From the NCBI GenBank assembly GCA_963816065.1, contig CAWFJG010000015.1:124001-188000 (forward strand): DNA of 64,000 bases, written 5' to 3'. This DNA is from Roseiarcus sp963816065 (GTDB lineage Bacteria; Pseudomonadota; Alphaproteobacteria; Rhizobiales; Beijerinckiaceae). A program made the position numbers and the translations under genes. The notes under the pieces are model-generated. The model ran no database searches. It was given only the letters and a program-made list of their open reading frames with translations, and was not told the DNA's origin. This document shows positions 25,162 to 34,343 of this stretch, piece after piece. How positions within the stretch are numbered: the first letter of the stretch is position 1; each line of letters begins with the position of its first letter.

Positions 25162-26792
25162 GCATTTCCGTGAATCTCATCATGCGAGGCCGATGACGCG
25201 CGCTTGGAGCAGGTCGATTTTGCCGCGCCCGTACATCTGGCGCTTGACGAGCTTCAGTTTGCAGATTTGCCCCTCGGTCTGCCCATTGGACCACGGCGAC
25301 GCTATTGCGGCGGTGACGGCGGCTTTGTCTTTCGTCAGGCCATTCGCGAACGCGGCGACGAGACCGCCTTTGGCGCGATCGAGCCAAGCGTCGAGTTCGG
25401 TTGTCGTCTTGCGTCGGATCATGTCCTGGAATCCCGCGATGAGGTCGCGCGCCTCGACGAGGAGTGTGACGCCGCTCTCGATTGCGGCGACGGTGACGGT
25501 TTCCGCCTTCGTCAGATCATCGCGGCCCGTTGTCAGCAAACGCGCGATTGTTCGAGCTGACGGCGCATGACCGACAGCCGATTCCGCTTTTTCCGCCCTC
25601 CGTCGCCGCCCGGCCCATTCGCCCACGACCCGGAGGCATCCGCGAAAGCCGCGTTGCTTGAGATCGCGCCAGAGCTCGGAGCCGTTCCGCCGACCGGCCG
25701 CCCATTGCTCGTCCAGCCATGGAAGCCAAGGCTCCAGCGAGCTTTGCCGAGTTCGGAAAATATCTGATCTCTGACCGCGCAGGACTGCGCGAATGAGCTT
25801 GCGACTGTATCCGGTCTTGCGCCGGATTTCCTTGATCGACGCGCCGTCCGCCGCCATCGCCAGGATCGAAGCGTTGGTCTCCTCGCGGCGCAGATAGCCT
25901 TCGTACTGGAGACGCTCGGAGGCGGTCAGCAACGCGGGGTCGACGGTCGCCGCGCCGAGGGCCGCCCGGATTGGACGCATCGACTTGCGGACGGCGTCCA
26001 GGAAAGCCGCGCTTGCATTCTCCATGAGATGCCAGCGATCGGCGACTTGGAGGGCGTTGGGCAGCGCCCTTTGCGCCGCCAGCGCGTAGGCGCCGCCGCG
26101 ATCGCGCGCGATGACCGCGATATCGGGCCAGTGTCTCAACCACGCTTCCGCTGTCGCGGGTTCTCGGTCCGGCAACAGCGCGATCGTCTTGTGGCGCTCG
26201 AGATCGCAAATCAGCGTGCCGTAGCGAAAATTGCGTCGCCAAGCCCAATCGTCGATGCCGATCACGGATGGGGGCGACGGCTGGGTCTGACCGCGGCGCC
26301 GGACTGCGCGCAGCAATGTATCGTTGCTGACCTTGATCTCGATGCGCTTGGCCAGAGCGGCGGCGGGTCGGCCGCCGAGCGCAATGGCCAGGCAGAATAC
26401 GATCTCGTCAAGCCGTCCGGTTCTGCGCGCCTTCGGCGCAACGGCCCCATCCAAGCGCTCCGCGAACGTGCATCGGGGACAGGATGACGCATCGCAAAAG
26501 TACCGATGGGCGTGGACGATGAGGCGAACGCGTCGACCACCGATCGGCAAGTCGTCCACTTTGCGCATGTATCGACTATGAACCCGCGCACTCCATGTTC
26601 CGCAATCCGGACATCTGCCCCAAGCCAATTCTCGATGAGCGCGGATGATCACGCCGGCCCCGCCATCCTCGACGCCGTCAACGGAGAGGCCCGCCGGAAC
26701 GAGGCGCGAAAAGTCGAATGAAAACATGGCTTGGCTCCGAATCAGAAATGAAGCCGAGCTGAATTGAGATTTCACCGATTTTGAGTTGAGCC
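25154..26792 (-). mobile_element. ISL3 family insertion sequence
   Basis: The element of about 1.64 kb carries one transposase. Its ends are related inverted repeats of about 27 bases: GGCTCTGAGCATTTCCGTGA at 25154 and, as reverse complement of the right end, GGCTCAACTCAAAATCGGTG, both continuing to a TCTCA. No perfect 8-bp target duplication is seen; the flanks TGGTACG and TGGTTTG agree at only five of seven bases. It interrupts a cupin gene. Confidence 0.8.
25180..26727 (-). CDS. ISL3 family transposase
   Basis: This transposase of about 515 residues starts MFSFDFSRLVPAGLSVDGVE. The N-terminal zinc-binding domain contains CPDCGTWSARVHSRYMRKV and CDASSCPRC. The DDE core includes GIDDWAWRRNFRYGTLICDL (first Asp), IAVIARDRGGAYALAAQRAL (second Asp) and near the end SPWSNGQTEGQICKLKLVKR (Glu). 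The ATG at 26727 follows GGAG and matches the usual family start; the frame is open 16 codons further. All catalytic residues are present and there is no frameshift, so the enzyme may be active. Confidence 0.92.
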   Translation of the reverse strand: MFSFDFSRLVPAGLSVDGVEDGGAGVIIRAHRELAWGRCPDCGTWSARVHSRYMRKVDDLPIGGRRVRLIVHAHRYFCDASSCPRCTFAERLDGAVAPKARRTGRLDEIVFCLAIALGGRPAAALAKRIEIKVSNDTLLRAVRRRGQTQPSPPSVIGIDDWAWRRNFRYGTLICDLERHKTIALLPDREPATAEAWLRHWPDIAVIARDRGGAYALAAQRALPNALQVADRWHLMENASAAFLDAVRKSMRPIRAALGAATVDPALLTASERLQYEGYLRREETNASILAMAADGASIKEIRRKTGYSRKLIRAVLRGQRSDIFRTRQSSLEPWLPWLDEQWAAGRRNGSELWRDLKQRGFRGCLRVVGEWAGRRRRAEKAESAVGHAPSARTIARLLTTGRDDLTKAETVTVAAIESGVTLLVEARDLIAGFQDMIRRKTTTELDAWLDRAKGGLVAAFANGLTKDKAAVTAAIASPWSNGQTEGQICKLKLVKRQMYGRGKIDLLQARVIGLA

Positions 26793-26838
26793 TGGTTTGA
26801 ACCCCTCAGTCCCGACGCGGCAGGCTGAGCCCGGCTGC

Positions 26839-27393
26839 TCACGCGTCGTCGAACAACCCTGTGGGCAAGCCGTCGATACTCACCCTGTTCTTTTCGCGCC
26901 GATAGGCGTCGAGGCCGTCCTCGCCCTTCGAGCGGGCCCAGTTGTCGAGCGACGGCCGCTCGCCGCGGTAGTCGAACCGGGGAACGCCGTAGCCGCAGGA
27001 GGTCTGCACCCGATCGACATTCAGGCGGACGATCTGGCGCGCGCCGGGCGGCTCGACGCCGCCGAAGGCGGCCGCAAGCAGATCGCGATAGGCTTTGCTT
27101 CCCCGGCGGAGAACCTCGCCACGCCCGTAGAGACGCAAGATGTTCGGCGGGCCGTCGAAGGCGCAGAACATCACCGTCAGCCGCCCGTCGGCCTTCAGAT
27201 GCGCCGCGGTCTCGGCGCCGCTGCCGGTCCTGTCGAGCCAGGCGACGGCGAGGTCGTCGAGGACGGCGAAGAGGTCGGTCCCGCGCGGCGAGATATTGAC
27301 ATGCGCGCCGGCCGCCGCCGAGGCGGCGAAAAAAATCCGCTGCCTGCCGATGAACTCGCGGCAGGCTTCATCGATCGAGGGGAGAAGCTTCAT
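26839..27393 (-). CDS. Pyridoxamine 5'-phosphate oxidase-related FMN-binding protein
   Basis: This 184-residue protein has the PPOX split-barrel fold: IFFAASAAAGAHVNISPRGT, VAWLDRTGSGAETAAHLKAD, GRLTVMFCAFDGPPNILRLY and a C-terminal SCGYGVPRFDYRGERPSLDN. The last motif, with SCGYGVP, is typical of a group of PPOX-class F420/FMN-dependent proteins in proteobacteria. It probably binds FMN and reduces a small molecule, but the substrate is unknown. It lies just beyond the ISL3 element with only 46 bases between, so its downstream side was rearranged. Confidence 0.85.
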   Translation of the reverse strand: MKLLPSIDEACREFIGRQRIFFAASAAAGAHVNISPRGTDLFAVLDDLAVAWLDRTGSGAETAAHLKADGRLTVMFCAFDGPPNILRLYGRGEVLRRGSKAYRDLLAAAFGGVEPPGARQIVRLNVDRVQTSCGYGVPRFDYRGERPSLDNWARSKGEDGLDAYRREKNRVSIDGLPTGLFDDA

Positions 27394-27437
27394 ACCGGCC
27401 TCAGAGAGGAGAGAAATTGCAATCGAATTGCGCAGCG

Positions 27438-27494
27438 ACCCCTCATCCGTCCGCTTACGCGGCCACCTTCCCCCTCAGGGGGAAGGCGACGCCC
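27438..27494 (-). repeat. REP-like palindromic intergenic element, inverted copy
   Basis: The strand opposite reads CGCCTTCCCCCTGAGGGGGA and then AGGTGGCCGCGTAAGCGGAC, ending GGATGAGGGG. It shares the CCTTC-CCC/GGG-GAAGGTGGC...CGGATGAGG plan with the element at 15764-15812, in the other orientation. It occupies most of the spacer between the PPOX and DUF2461 genes. Confidence 0.6.
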
Positions 27495-27612
27495 CCCCCC
27501 GGCAAAGGTCCCGGAGGGAAGCCGCGATAGGACGTCCTGTAGGACACCTGTCTCTCGACGAGCTATGGCGGCAGGGTGAGGGCAAGGGCGGGGCAACCAA
27601 ACGTCATATAGT

Positions 27613-28293
27613 CTAGCGCGAATTGGTCAGCGCATCCCAGCCCCATTCGAGCAGCGGCAGCGCGTCCCTGGCGAAGATGCAGAACGAACCGACCAGGGCC
27701 GGCTCGCGGGTTTCCGCCGCCGTGACCGGCCTCATCGCGATGAAGTGCTTTTGCCGCACCGCGGTGAGGATCGCCGGATCCTCGACCGTCTCGAAGCCGC
27801 GCGGGGCGCGCTTCAGCGCATCCTCGTCCCTCAGCGCGAGCCCAGCCTTCGCAAGCTTGCCGAGCATCGTCTTGTACGTCTTCGGGGCGCGGGCCGCCGC
27901 ATTGCGCAGCCGCGCAAGCTCGGGCGGATCGACCTGATAGAAGCCCGCAGCGAAAAAGCACTCCTCGGGCGACAGATGGAAATACACGAGGCCGGGATCG
28001 CTCTTGGACCCGGTCCGGGTCATCGCGGCCCCCGCGTTGGTCTTGTACGGGTCCTTGTTGTTGGCAAAGCGCACATCGCGGTGGATGCGGAACGGCGATC
28101 GCTTGCGGTCGCCGGTGATCGGGATCCTCGCCTTGGCGAGCGCAGCGGCCGCATCTTCGACGAAGTCGCCCATCGGGCCCTTGACGCAGCTTTCGTAGAT
28201 CTCCCGGTTCGCCTCGAACCATTCCTTCGTCTGGTGGAACGCCAGCGCCTTGAAGAACGGCGCCGCCTGCGGCCCGAAACCCTGGAATGGCAT
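27613..28293 (-). CDS. DUF2461 family protein
   Basis: This 226-residue protein starts MPFQGFGPQAAPFFKALAFH. It carries the DUF2461 (TIGR02453) signatures QTKEWFEANREIYESCVKGP, RSPFRIHRDVRFANNKDPYK, VYFHLSPEECFFAAGFYQVD and RGFETVEDPAILTAVRQKHF. The family is widespread and of unknown biochemical function. The ATG at 28293 was selected because family members begin just before the F-G-F motif; longer frames upstream lack similarity. It is in a separate transcription unit from DUF502 upstream, with a 209-base spacer that shows nothing recognisable. Confidence 0.88.
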   Translation of the reverse strand: MPFQGFGPQAAPFFKALAFHQTKEWFEANREIYESCVKGPMGDFVEDAAAALAKARIPITGDRKRSPFRIHRDVRFANNKDPYKTNAGAAMTRTGSKSDPGLVYFHLSPEECFFAAGFYQVDPPELARLRNAAARAPKTYKTMLGKLAKAGLALRDEDALKRAPRGFETVEDPAILTAVRQKHFIAMRPVTAAETREPALVGSFCIFARDALPLLEWGWDALTNSR

Positions 28294-28502
28294 GGCGCCC
28301 TCTTTCTTGCCCGGTGCCGAGAGTAGGAAGACGCCAGGGCGTGAGCAATCCTCGTGTTCGACGGGCCGCCGATTGGCTCGCGTGGCCGGCGGGCGCGACA
28401 AGGCGCCTCTCGGCCCCCGGCTTCATCGCGCACGCGGCTTCGGCGACGAACGCTGCCGCCGAAGGCGCTTCATGCACAGCCGGGAAGGGCCGGCTCCGGG
28501 CG

Positions 28503-29114
28503 TCAGGTTGGCGGCGGTTCTGCGGGCCATCCGCTCAGCAGGGTTCCCGAGCCGATACCGCACCGCCTCAGGCAGGCGATTGCTGTGGCGAGCGGCACAT
28601 GGGCCGGGCGCACGCGGTCGGCGGCGATGAAAAAGACCGATCCCGACATCGGGTTCGGCGAATTGGGGATGAAGACCGCGACGAAGCCGCCGTCGACCAT
28701 CTCCGTCTGCACTCCGATCCGCAAGGCGCCGCCGAGTTCGGCGAGCACGACCGGATGCTCCTCCGACTCGCTGAGGCCGAGAACGCTCGTCCCCGCCTCC
28801 TTCAGATACTCATAGCCCGGCAACTTCGAAAGAACGGCCGCTTCCAAGCCGCTCACGATCTTCTGGGCGAGAAGAGTTTGGGCGACGAGCCCTGCCAGGA
28901 GGCACACGAGTTCGAGCAGGAGGATCGTCAGCGCCGTCGTCATGGTCGGTCCGGAGCCGAGGGCGTCCGGTATCAGCGCCGTCAAGGGCTTCAGCCCGCG
29001 GCGCAGGACATCGAACGCCTTGCTCAAGACGAAGCCGAGCACGACGATCGGCGTCAGAAAGAGGACGCCGCCCAGGATCGTCGTCCCGACAAAACGCGAG
29101 ATCGGCTTCATCAT
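28503..29114 (-). CDS. DUF502 family membrane protein
   Basis: This 203-residue protein has two membrane helices, FVGTTILGGVLFLTPIVVLG and TMTTALTILLLELVCLLAGL. They are followed by the soluble DUF502 domain with YEYLKEAGTSVLGLSESEEH, EMVDGGFVAVFIPNSPNPMS and GSVFFIAADRVRPAHVPLAT. The P-x-P/NSPNPMSG motif is diagnostic. Function is unknown, although relatives in other organisms are linked to membrane homeostasis. Its start lies 64 bases from a perfect FNR/FixK-type box (29178-29191) shared with the divergent DUF3141 gene. Confidence 0.9.
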   Translation of the reverse strand: MMKPISRFVGTTILGGVLFLTPIVVLGFVLSKAFDVLRRGLKPLTALIPDALGSGPTMTTALTILLLELVCLLAGLVAQTLLAQKIVSGLEAAVLSKLPGYEYLKEAGTSVLGLSESEEHPVVLAELGGALRIGVQTEMVDGGFVAVFIPNSPNPMSGSVFFIAADRVRPAHVPLATAIACLRRCGIGSGTLLSGWPAEPPPT

Positions 29115-29177
29115 TCCTCCTGTTGCGTCCGTGCTTCCGCGGCCGAGCCATTCGCGGGTCCCGAGCGGCTTCGAAGT

Positions 29178-29191
29178 TTGATCGATATCAA
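29178..29191. promoter_or_regulatory. FNR/FixK-type box
   Basis: TTGATCGATATCAA is an exact match to the consensus TTGAT-N4-ATCAA bound by FNR, FixK and Anr regulators. It lies between the divergent DUF502 and DUF3141 genes, 64 bases from the former and 102 bases from the latter start codon, so it could act on either promoter. Confidence 0.7.
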
Positions 29192-29293
29192 CAAACTGCG
29201 TTCCGTTCGCGGTATGAAGACTTGCAGCGCCCCGCCCAAATGGCGAGCGGAGCGGAACGTTCCGGAAAAATGCGTGCGTCGGGAGGATTATTC

Positions 29294-31451
29294 GTGACCC
29301 AAGGTTCGAATCTCTTCGGCGCAGCCGCGCAATATTGGACTGACGCCTGGCAACGCGGCGTGCTGGTTCTCGAGACCCTCAACGAGCGGGGCAACACCCA
29401 GCTTGCGCAGGCCGCCAAGGAAGCGCCGAACGTGCTGAGCTTTCCCGCCGAAGTCGTGCTCGACGGCCGGACGCTGGAGCGGCCGGTCAATTATCTGCTC
29501 GTTCGCATCGTCCCGCCGGCGGACGTGACGATCGATCCGGCAAAGCCGCCGATTGTCGTCGTCGACCCGCGCGCCGGGCACGGTCCCGGGATCGGCGGCA
29601 TGAAGCCCGAGAGCGAAATCGGCGTGGCGCTCAATGCCGGTCACGCGGTTTACTTCGTCGGCTTCCTGCCCAAGCCGGTTGCGGGGCAGACAATCGAAGA
29701 CGTCTGTCGCGCCGAGGCGGTCTTTCTGGAGGAGGTCGCAAAGCGACACCCCGAGGCCGAAGGCAAGCCGATCGTGATCGCCAATTGTCAGGCCGGCTGG
29801 CAGATCATGATGACGGCGGCAGTCCGGCCGGAACTGGCCGGCGTGATCATGCTCGCCGGAACGCCGCTCTCCTACTGGGCTGGGGTTCGCGGCAAGAATC
29901 CGATGCGCTATCTCGGCGGAATCATGGGCGGCGCGTGGCTGGCGGCGCTGGCGGGCGACATGGGCGCGGGGACCTTCGACGGCGCGAGCCTGGTCGCCAA
30001 TTTCGAGTCCCTGAACCCGGCGAACACCTATTGGACGAAGCCCTACAACGTCTATTCGAAGGTCGATTCCGAGACGGAACGCTTCCTCGAATTCGAAACC
30101 TGGTGGGGCAGCCCGGTGCTGCTCAACGCCGGAGAGATGCTGTGGATCGCCGACAACCTGTTCGTCGGCAACAAACTCTCCGCCGGGGAGATTCGCACCT
30201 CCGAAGGCGCCCGCATCGACTTGCGCGCCATCAAGTCGCCGATCGTCTGCTTCTGCTCCTGGGGCGATGACATCACCCCGCCGCAGCAGGCGCTGGACTG
30301 GATTCTCGACCTCTACGACGACGCAAGCGAGATCGTCGCCAACGGACAGACGATCATCTACTCGCTGCATCACAGCATTGGCCACCTCGGCATCTTCGTC
30401 TCCGGCAAGGTGGCGGCCAAAGAGCATCGCGAGTTCGTCACCTGCATGGAGATGATCGAGGCGACGCCGCCCGGCCTCTACGAGGCGGTCATCAGAGAGG
30501 TCGGCGAGGACACGGCGAACCGCGACCTCGTCGACGGCAAGTATCTCTTCCGCCTCGAGCCTCGAACGCTCGATGACATCCGCGCCCTCGGCATGAACAG
30601 TCCGGCCGACGACAAGCGTTTCGCCGCGGTCGCGCGAATGTCCGAAATCAATCTCGGCCTCTATCGGACGTTTGCCGAGCCGTGGATTCGCGCCTCCGCA
30701 ACAGAGCCGATGGCCGAGGCGATGCGCGCGATGCATCCGAACCGACTGCGGTTCGAACTCTTCTCCGATCGGAACCCGTTCATGTCGGCGATCAAGCCGA
30801 TCGCCCAGCAAGTTCGCGCCAACCGGAAGCCGGTCGGCGCCGACAATCCGTTGCTCGCCGCGGAGAAGCAGGCTTCGTCCTGGATCACCGCCTCCCTCGA
30901 GGACTGGGGCAAAATCCGGGACGCGATGACCGAGACGGTCTTTCTCTCGACCTACGGGTCGCCGCTCCTGCAGGCGATGGTCGGGCTCGGGTCGCCGCGC
31001 GATGAGACCCCGGATCGCATCGAGCGCGATCTGGTGCGGGAGGGGGCACAGGCCGAACTTCGCGCTCGCCTCGAGCAAAAATTCGAGGAAGGCGGCGTCG
31101 AGGAGGCCGTGCTGCGGGCGCTCATCTATGTACGACGGCCCGAGGGCGGATTTCGACGAGCGCGGCTACCGAATGCTGAAAGTCATCCGCGAGACGCGCA
31201 AGTCAAACGAGCGGCTGAGCATCGCCGAATTCCGGACGATGCTGAACGAACAGCTTCAACTCGTAGTGCTGGACGAGGAGCGCGCAATCGCCGCGTTGCC
31301 GAAGCTTCTGCAAACCCGAGGGGCGGAAACCATCGCCGGCCTCGATGCCTTGCGCCAACTCGTCGGCGCCGCGAGCGCATTGAGCCCGGAGGGCGAGCGC
31401 CGCTTCGCTCAAGTCGAGACGCTATTCCGCCGAAGTGGTTCAAGCGCATAG
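29294..31451 (+). CDS. DUF3141 domain protein (PHA synthase-like hydrolase fold), one frameshift
   Basis: The protein has about 719 residues and starts MTQGSNLFGAAAQYWTDAWQ. GTG at 29294 was chosen because GGGAGG stands seven bases before it. Residues 70-400 form an alpha/beta-hydrolase-like domain related to polyhydroxyalkanoate synthases: IVVVDPRAGHGPGIGGMKPE, FVGFLPKPVAGQTIEDVCRA and the elbow PIVIANCQAGWQIMMTAAVR, where Cys is in the nucleophile place as in PhaC. HHSIGHLGIFVSG supplies a His. One frame change near 31128 joins to MYDGPRADFDERGYRMLKVI. DUF2252 follows 83 bases downstream. An FNR-type box upstream suggests low-oxygen control. No polymerase activity has been shown for the family as far as I know. 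Confidence 0.85.
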
Positions 31452-31534
31452 AGGGAGGCAATCGATGATGGCGTCAACTTGATCGCCGGGGCTATGGGCT
31501 ACGGCGTCGGCTGCCATGGGGAGGGAGGGCATCC

Positions 31535-32942
31535 TTGCGCAAGGCGAACAGGAAAACAAAGCCGGCAGACGCGGCCGGTTCCCGCAGCGGCTACATATCT
31601 GCGGACGAGCGGCGCGCGGAGGGGAAGGCTCTACGCCACGCCACGCCCCGGGTCGCGCACGGCGGCTGGAAGCCGCCGGCCGATCGTCGCGACCCAATCG
31701 AGCTGCTGCACGAATTCAATGACGGCCGAATCCCGGAGTTGATCCCGATCCGCTTCGGGCGGATGTCGCAATCGCCTTTCGCCTTCTATCGCGGCTCGGC
31801 CGCGGTGATGGCGGCCGATCTGGCGTCGACCGCTATATCCGGACTTCGGGTGCAGGCCTGCGGCGACGCTCACCTGATGAACTTCGGCGGCTTTGCCACG
31901 CCGGAGCGCAATATTTTCTTCGACATCAACGATTTCGACGAGACGCTGCCTGGTCCCTGGGAGTGGGACGTCAAGCGGCTCACGGCCAGCATCGTCATCG
32001 CCGCTCAGCATCTCAACCTGCCCGACAGCGATGCGGCGAAAGCGGCGACGGACGCCGTTTGCTCGTACCGCGAACGCATGATCGACTACGCGTCGATGCG
32101 CGCCCTCGAGGTCTGGTACGACCGTATCGATCTCGATCGCGTTCTCAAGGTTCTGCCAAACGGCGGTGAGGTTGAGCGCGTCAGGCAGAGAGTGGAGCAG
32201 GCGCGCCGAAGAAGCCTGCCCGAAAGCCTGTTTCCGAAGCTGGTCGAGCATTTGGGCTCTACGCCAGAATAAGGATGAGCCGCCGCTGATCTTTCACCCC
32301 ACCGAGGAGCAGGCGCCGGGCGCGACGTCTGGATATGCCGACGCGCTCGAAGGCTACCGGAAATCGCTGCCCGAGCACGTCCGGACGCTGTTCGACCGCT
32401 TCCACCTGCTCGACCTCGCAATCAAGGCCGTCGGCGTGGGCAGCGTCGGCACGTTCTGCGCCCTTGGATTGTTCATGGCCGCCGACGGCGACCCGATTTT
32501 CCTGCAGGTCAAGGAAGCGCGGAAATCGGTGCTCGAGCCCTATGCAGGCAGGTCCCTGCACAAGAACAACGGCGAGCGGGTGGTGGCGGGCCAGCGCCTG
32601 ATGCAGTCGGCCAGCGACATATTTCTCGGCTGGACGCGCGGATTGAATGGCCGCGACTATTACTTCCGCCAGCTGCGCGACGCCAAGATCTCGGCCGTGC
32701 CGGATGACTGGGACGTGGGCATGTTGCGGGAATACGGCAAGCTTTGCGCGTGGGCGCTTGCCCGGGCGCATGCGCGTTCGGGAGACGCCGCGAAGATTGC
32801 GGGCTACATGGGTTCCAACTCGACGTTCGACGGCGCCGTGTGCGAGTTCGCCGTCGAATACGCCGATCAGAACCTTCGCGACTACCGGGCCTTCGTCAAG
32901 GCGATCCGCGAGGATCGTATCAAGGTTCTGTCGGAGGAATGA
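31535..32942 (+). CDS. DUF2252 family protein, one frameshift
   Basis: The gene uses a TTG start after GGGAGGG and encodes about 469 residues. Typical DUF2252 blocks are RIPELIPIRFGRMSQSPFAF, YRGSAAVMAADLASTAISGL, VQACGDAHLMNFGGFATPER, FFDINDFDETLPGPWEWDVK and, after a frame change near 32250, KAVGVGSVGTFCALGLFMAA and RDYYFRQLRDAKISAVPDDW. The GDAHLMNFG and DINDFDET motifs resemble kinase-like nucleotide and metal binding (HxN and DxD), so an aminoglycoside-phosphotransferase-like fold is likely. Function is unknown. It is followed by a UUCG-loop terminator and may share a transcript with DUF3141. Confidence 0.85.
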
Positions 32943-33343
32943 GGGCCGACGCTTCGGCGTCGGTTCCTTCGAAGCGTCGCGGCGACTGCCGCCGTGACGA
33001 GCCATGAGGAACGGTTAGGTCGTTGCCTTGACAGGCGGCTGAGGCGTTGTCGGCGCTGCGGAAACCATCGGGCGCCCGCTCGGCCCGCCGGCCTTTCTCG
33101 ACCGGCTGCCTCGCAGTCCGGCCGCGATCCGCGCCCAAGGAAGCGCGGACCGAAGCCGGAGCGGTTGAATAAGACGTTACCGTCTCCCCTAAAGCGTCAT
33201 CGTGACCAGGAGTCGGTCAACATCACTGCCCGGCGCGCCGATGTGATGGCGGCCGAAGCGGAAGGCTGCCGCGACGTTGATGTGCAGACGCCGTTCGTGT
33301 GCCAGGGCGTTGGTTTCAATTCATCACGCGCCAGCGACGGCCT
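32943..33343. other. Intergenic region after DUF2252
   Basis: The 401 bases between DUF2252 and the convergent small exported protein contain the DUF2252 terminator at the left end. A plain, GC-rich sequence follows with no recognisable gene or repeat. Confidence 0.5.
32946..32970 (+). terminator. Terminator after DUF2252
   Basis: CCGACGC (32946-32952) and GCGTCGG (32957-32963) pair perfectly around a stable TTCG tetraloop, followed by TTCCTTC. It begins four bases after the DUF2252 stop codon. Confidence 0.75.
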
Positions 33344-33583
33344 TTAGCAATTTGTCTTCGTGTTAGTGACGCTATTGCCCATGTCGTCGGACTTCTTGAC
33401 CGTCTTTGTCGCGCAACCCTCATGTCTGTGAATCACCACCGTCTTGTCCGTCGCGTCGGCATCTTCGTCTTGATGGACCACAACCCCCGTTTGGGGGGCG
33501 GCGGGAACGACAGTGACATCGTCAGCAAAGGCGGAGCTACCAATAAAGGCGAGAGGAAGCGCCGCTAAAGAAATCATCCGCAT
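33344..33583 (-). CDS. Small exported hypothetical protein
   Basis: This 79-residue protein starts MRMISLAALPLAFIGSSAFA, a clear Sec signal peptide with cleavage after AFA. The mature part is short, acidic then basic (DEDADATDKTVVIHRHEGC), and has two cysteines that could form a disulfide (HEGCATKT and the C-terminal KTNC). It is secreted to the periplasm or anchored outside. GAGAGGAAG lies upstream but rather far from the ATG. No family name was recognised. Confidence 0.72.
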   Translation of the reverse strand: MRMISLAALPLAFIGSSAFADDVTVVPAAPQTGVVVHQDEDADATDKTVVIHRHEGCATKTVKKSDDMGNSVTNTKTNC

Positions 33584-33770
33584 CGTCGCACTCCGTCATT
33601 TTTCACGGAACGACAACGCAGGGATGAATAGGCTGTTCCCACGGCGGCCCGAAAACGGCTGCGACGTATCGCCATCATTCGGCGCCGGAGCGAGCGTCCC
33701 CGGCCGACCCTGGAGCCAATCGCAGCCGTCGGCGTTCAATTTGGCTGCGGCGCGGCGCGCCGCCCGATGT

Positions 33771-34047
33771 TCAAGGCGGCGCGACGTTCGGCTCTCGCGC
33801 CGGGGCGCCGACTTCTCGATGGCCGGATCCACTTCCTTCGGGTGGATGACGCCGTTCGAACGGTTCAGCTTTTCGCTCAGATTTTGCGCCGGCGCAGTCG
33901 TATCCGCGCCAGGCGCAATTTGGTCCGCAGCCAAGGCAGCGGCGCCGTCGCAGTTGACGCCGGGTTGGGCGTCTGCGCAAAAGCCGAGCCGGCGAGGAGC
34001 GTAACGCCGCCGATCAACAGCCGGAGTTGTGGGTCGATCCCGATCAT
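33771..34047 (-). CDS. Small exported hypothetical protein, frameshifted
   Basis: Three frames join into a short exported protein. A signal peptide LRLLIGGVTLLAGSAFAQ comes first, then, after a shift near 33930, AADQIAPGADTTAPAQNLSE and KLNRSNGVIHPKEVDPAIEK. After a second shift near 33815 the chain ends AREPNVAPP. The motif SEKL-xSNGVI-P-EVDP-xK is one I associate with short exported proteins of Rhizobiales. The start at 34047 is tentative because the ribosome site is weak. Function is unknown. The number of shifts per length suggests either poor sequence or early decay. Confidence 0.5.
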
Positions 34048-34343
34048 ACGTCCCAAAACGTGTTGATATGCAGCCCGTTCCTCGGGGCGCGATTGCATCG
34101 ACGCTTGGACGCGCCGAGACGCCTCGGAGCCCGATGAGCCGACCTCCGGTTTCGTGATTTGTCGCCCCCTCCCGAACCCTGTAACGTCAACGGACGCAGC
34201 GGTAGCCGGGGCGCGCGACTTGAACAATTGCGCCGCCCTCGGCGTTTAGAGCCCGGCGACACAACATTCAAAATCAGGACATCTTGGGCCGCGAGGCCGA
34301 TTCCCACGGGCAGGGGTGGCGCCGTTCTTGTGATAGGCGTGCC

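Noticed and set aside
29288..31078. 596-codon minus-strand frame over the DUF3141 gene
   Set aside because: Composition and codon positions are those of an antisense shadow; the plus-strand protein has recognisable motifs.
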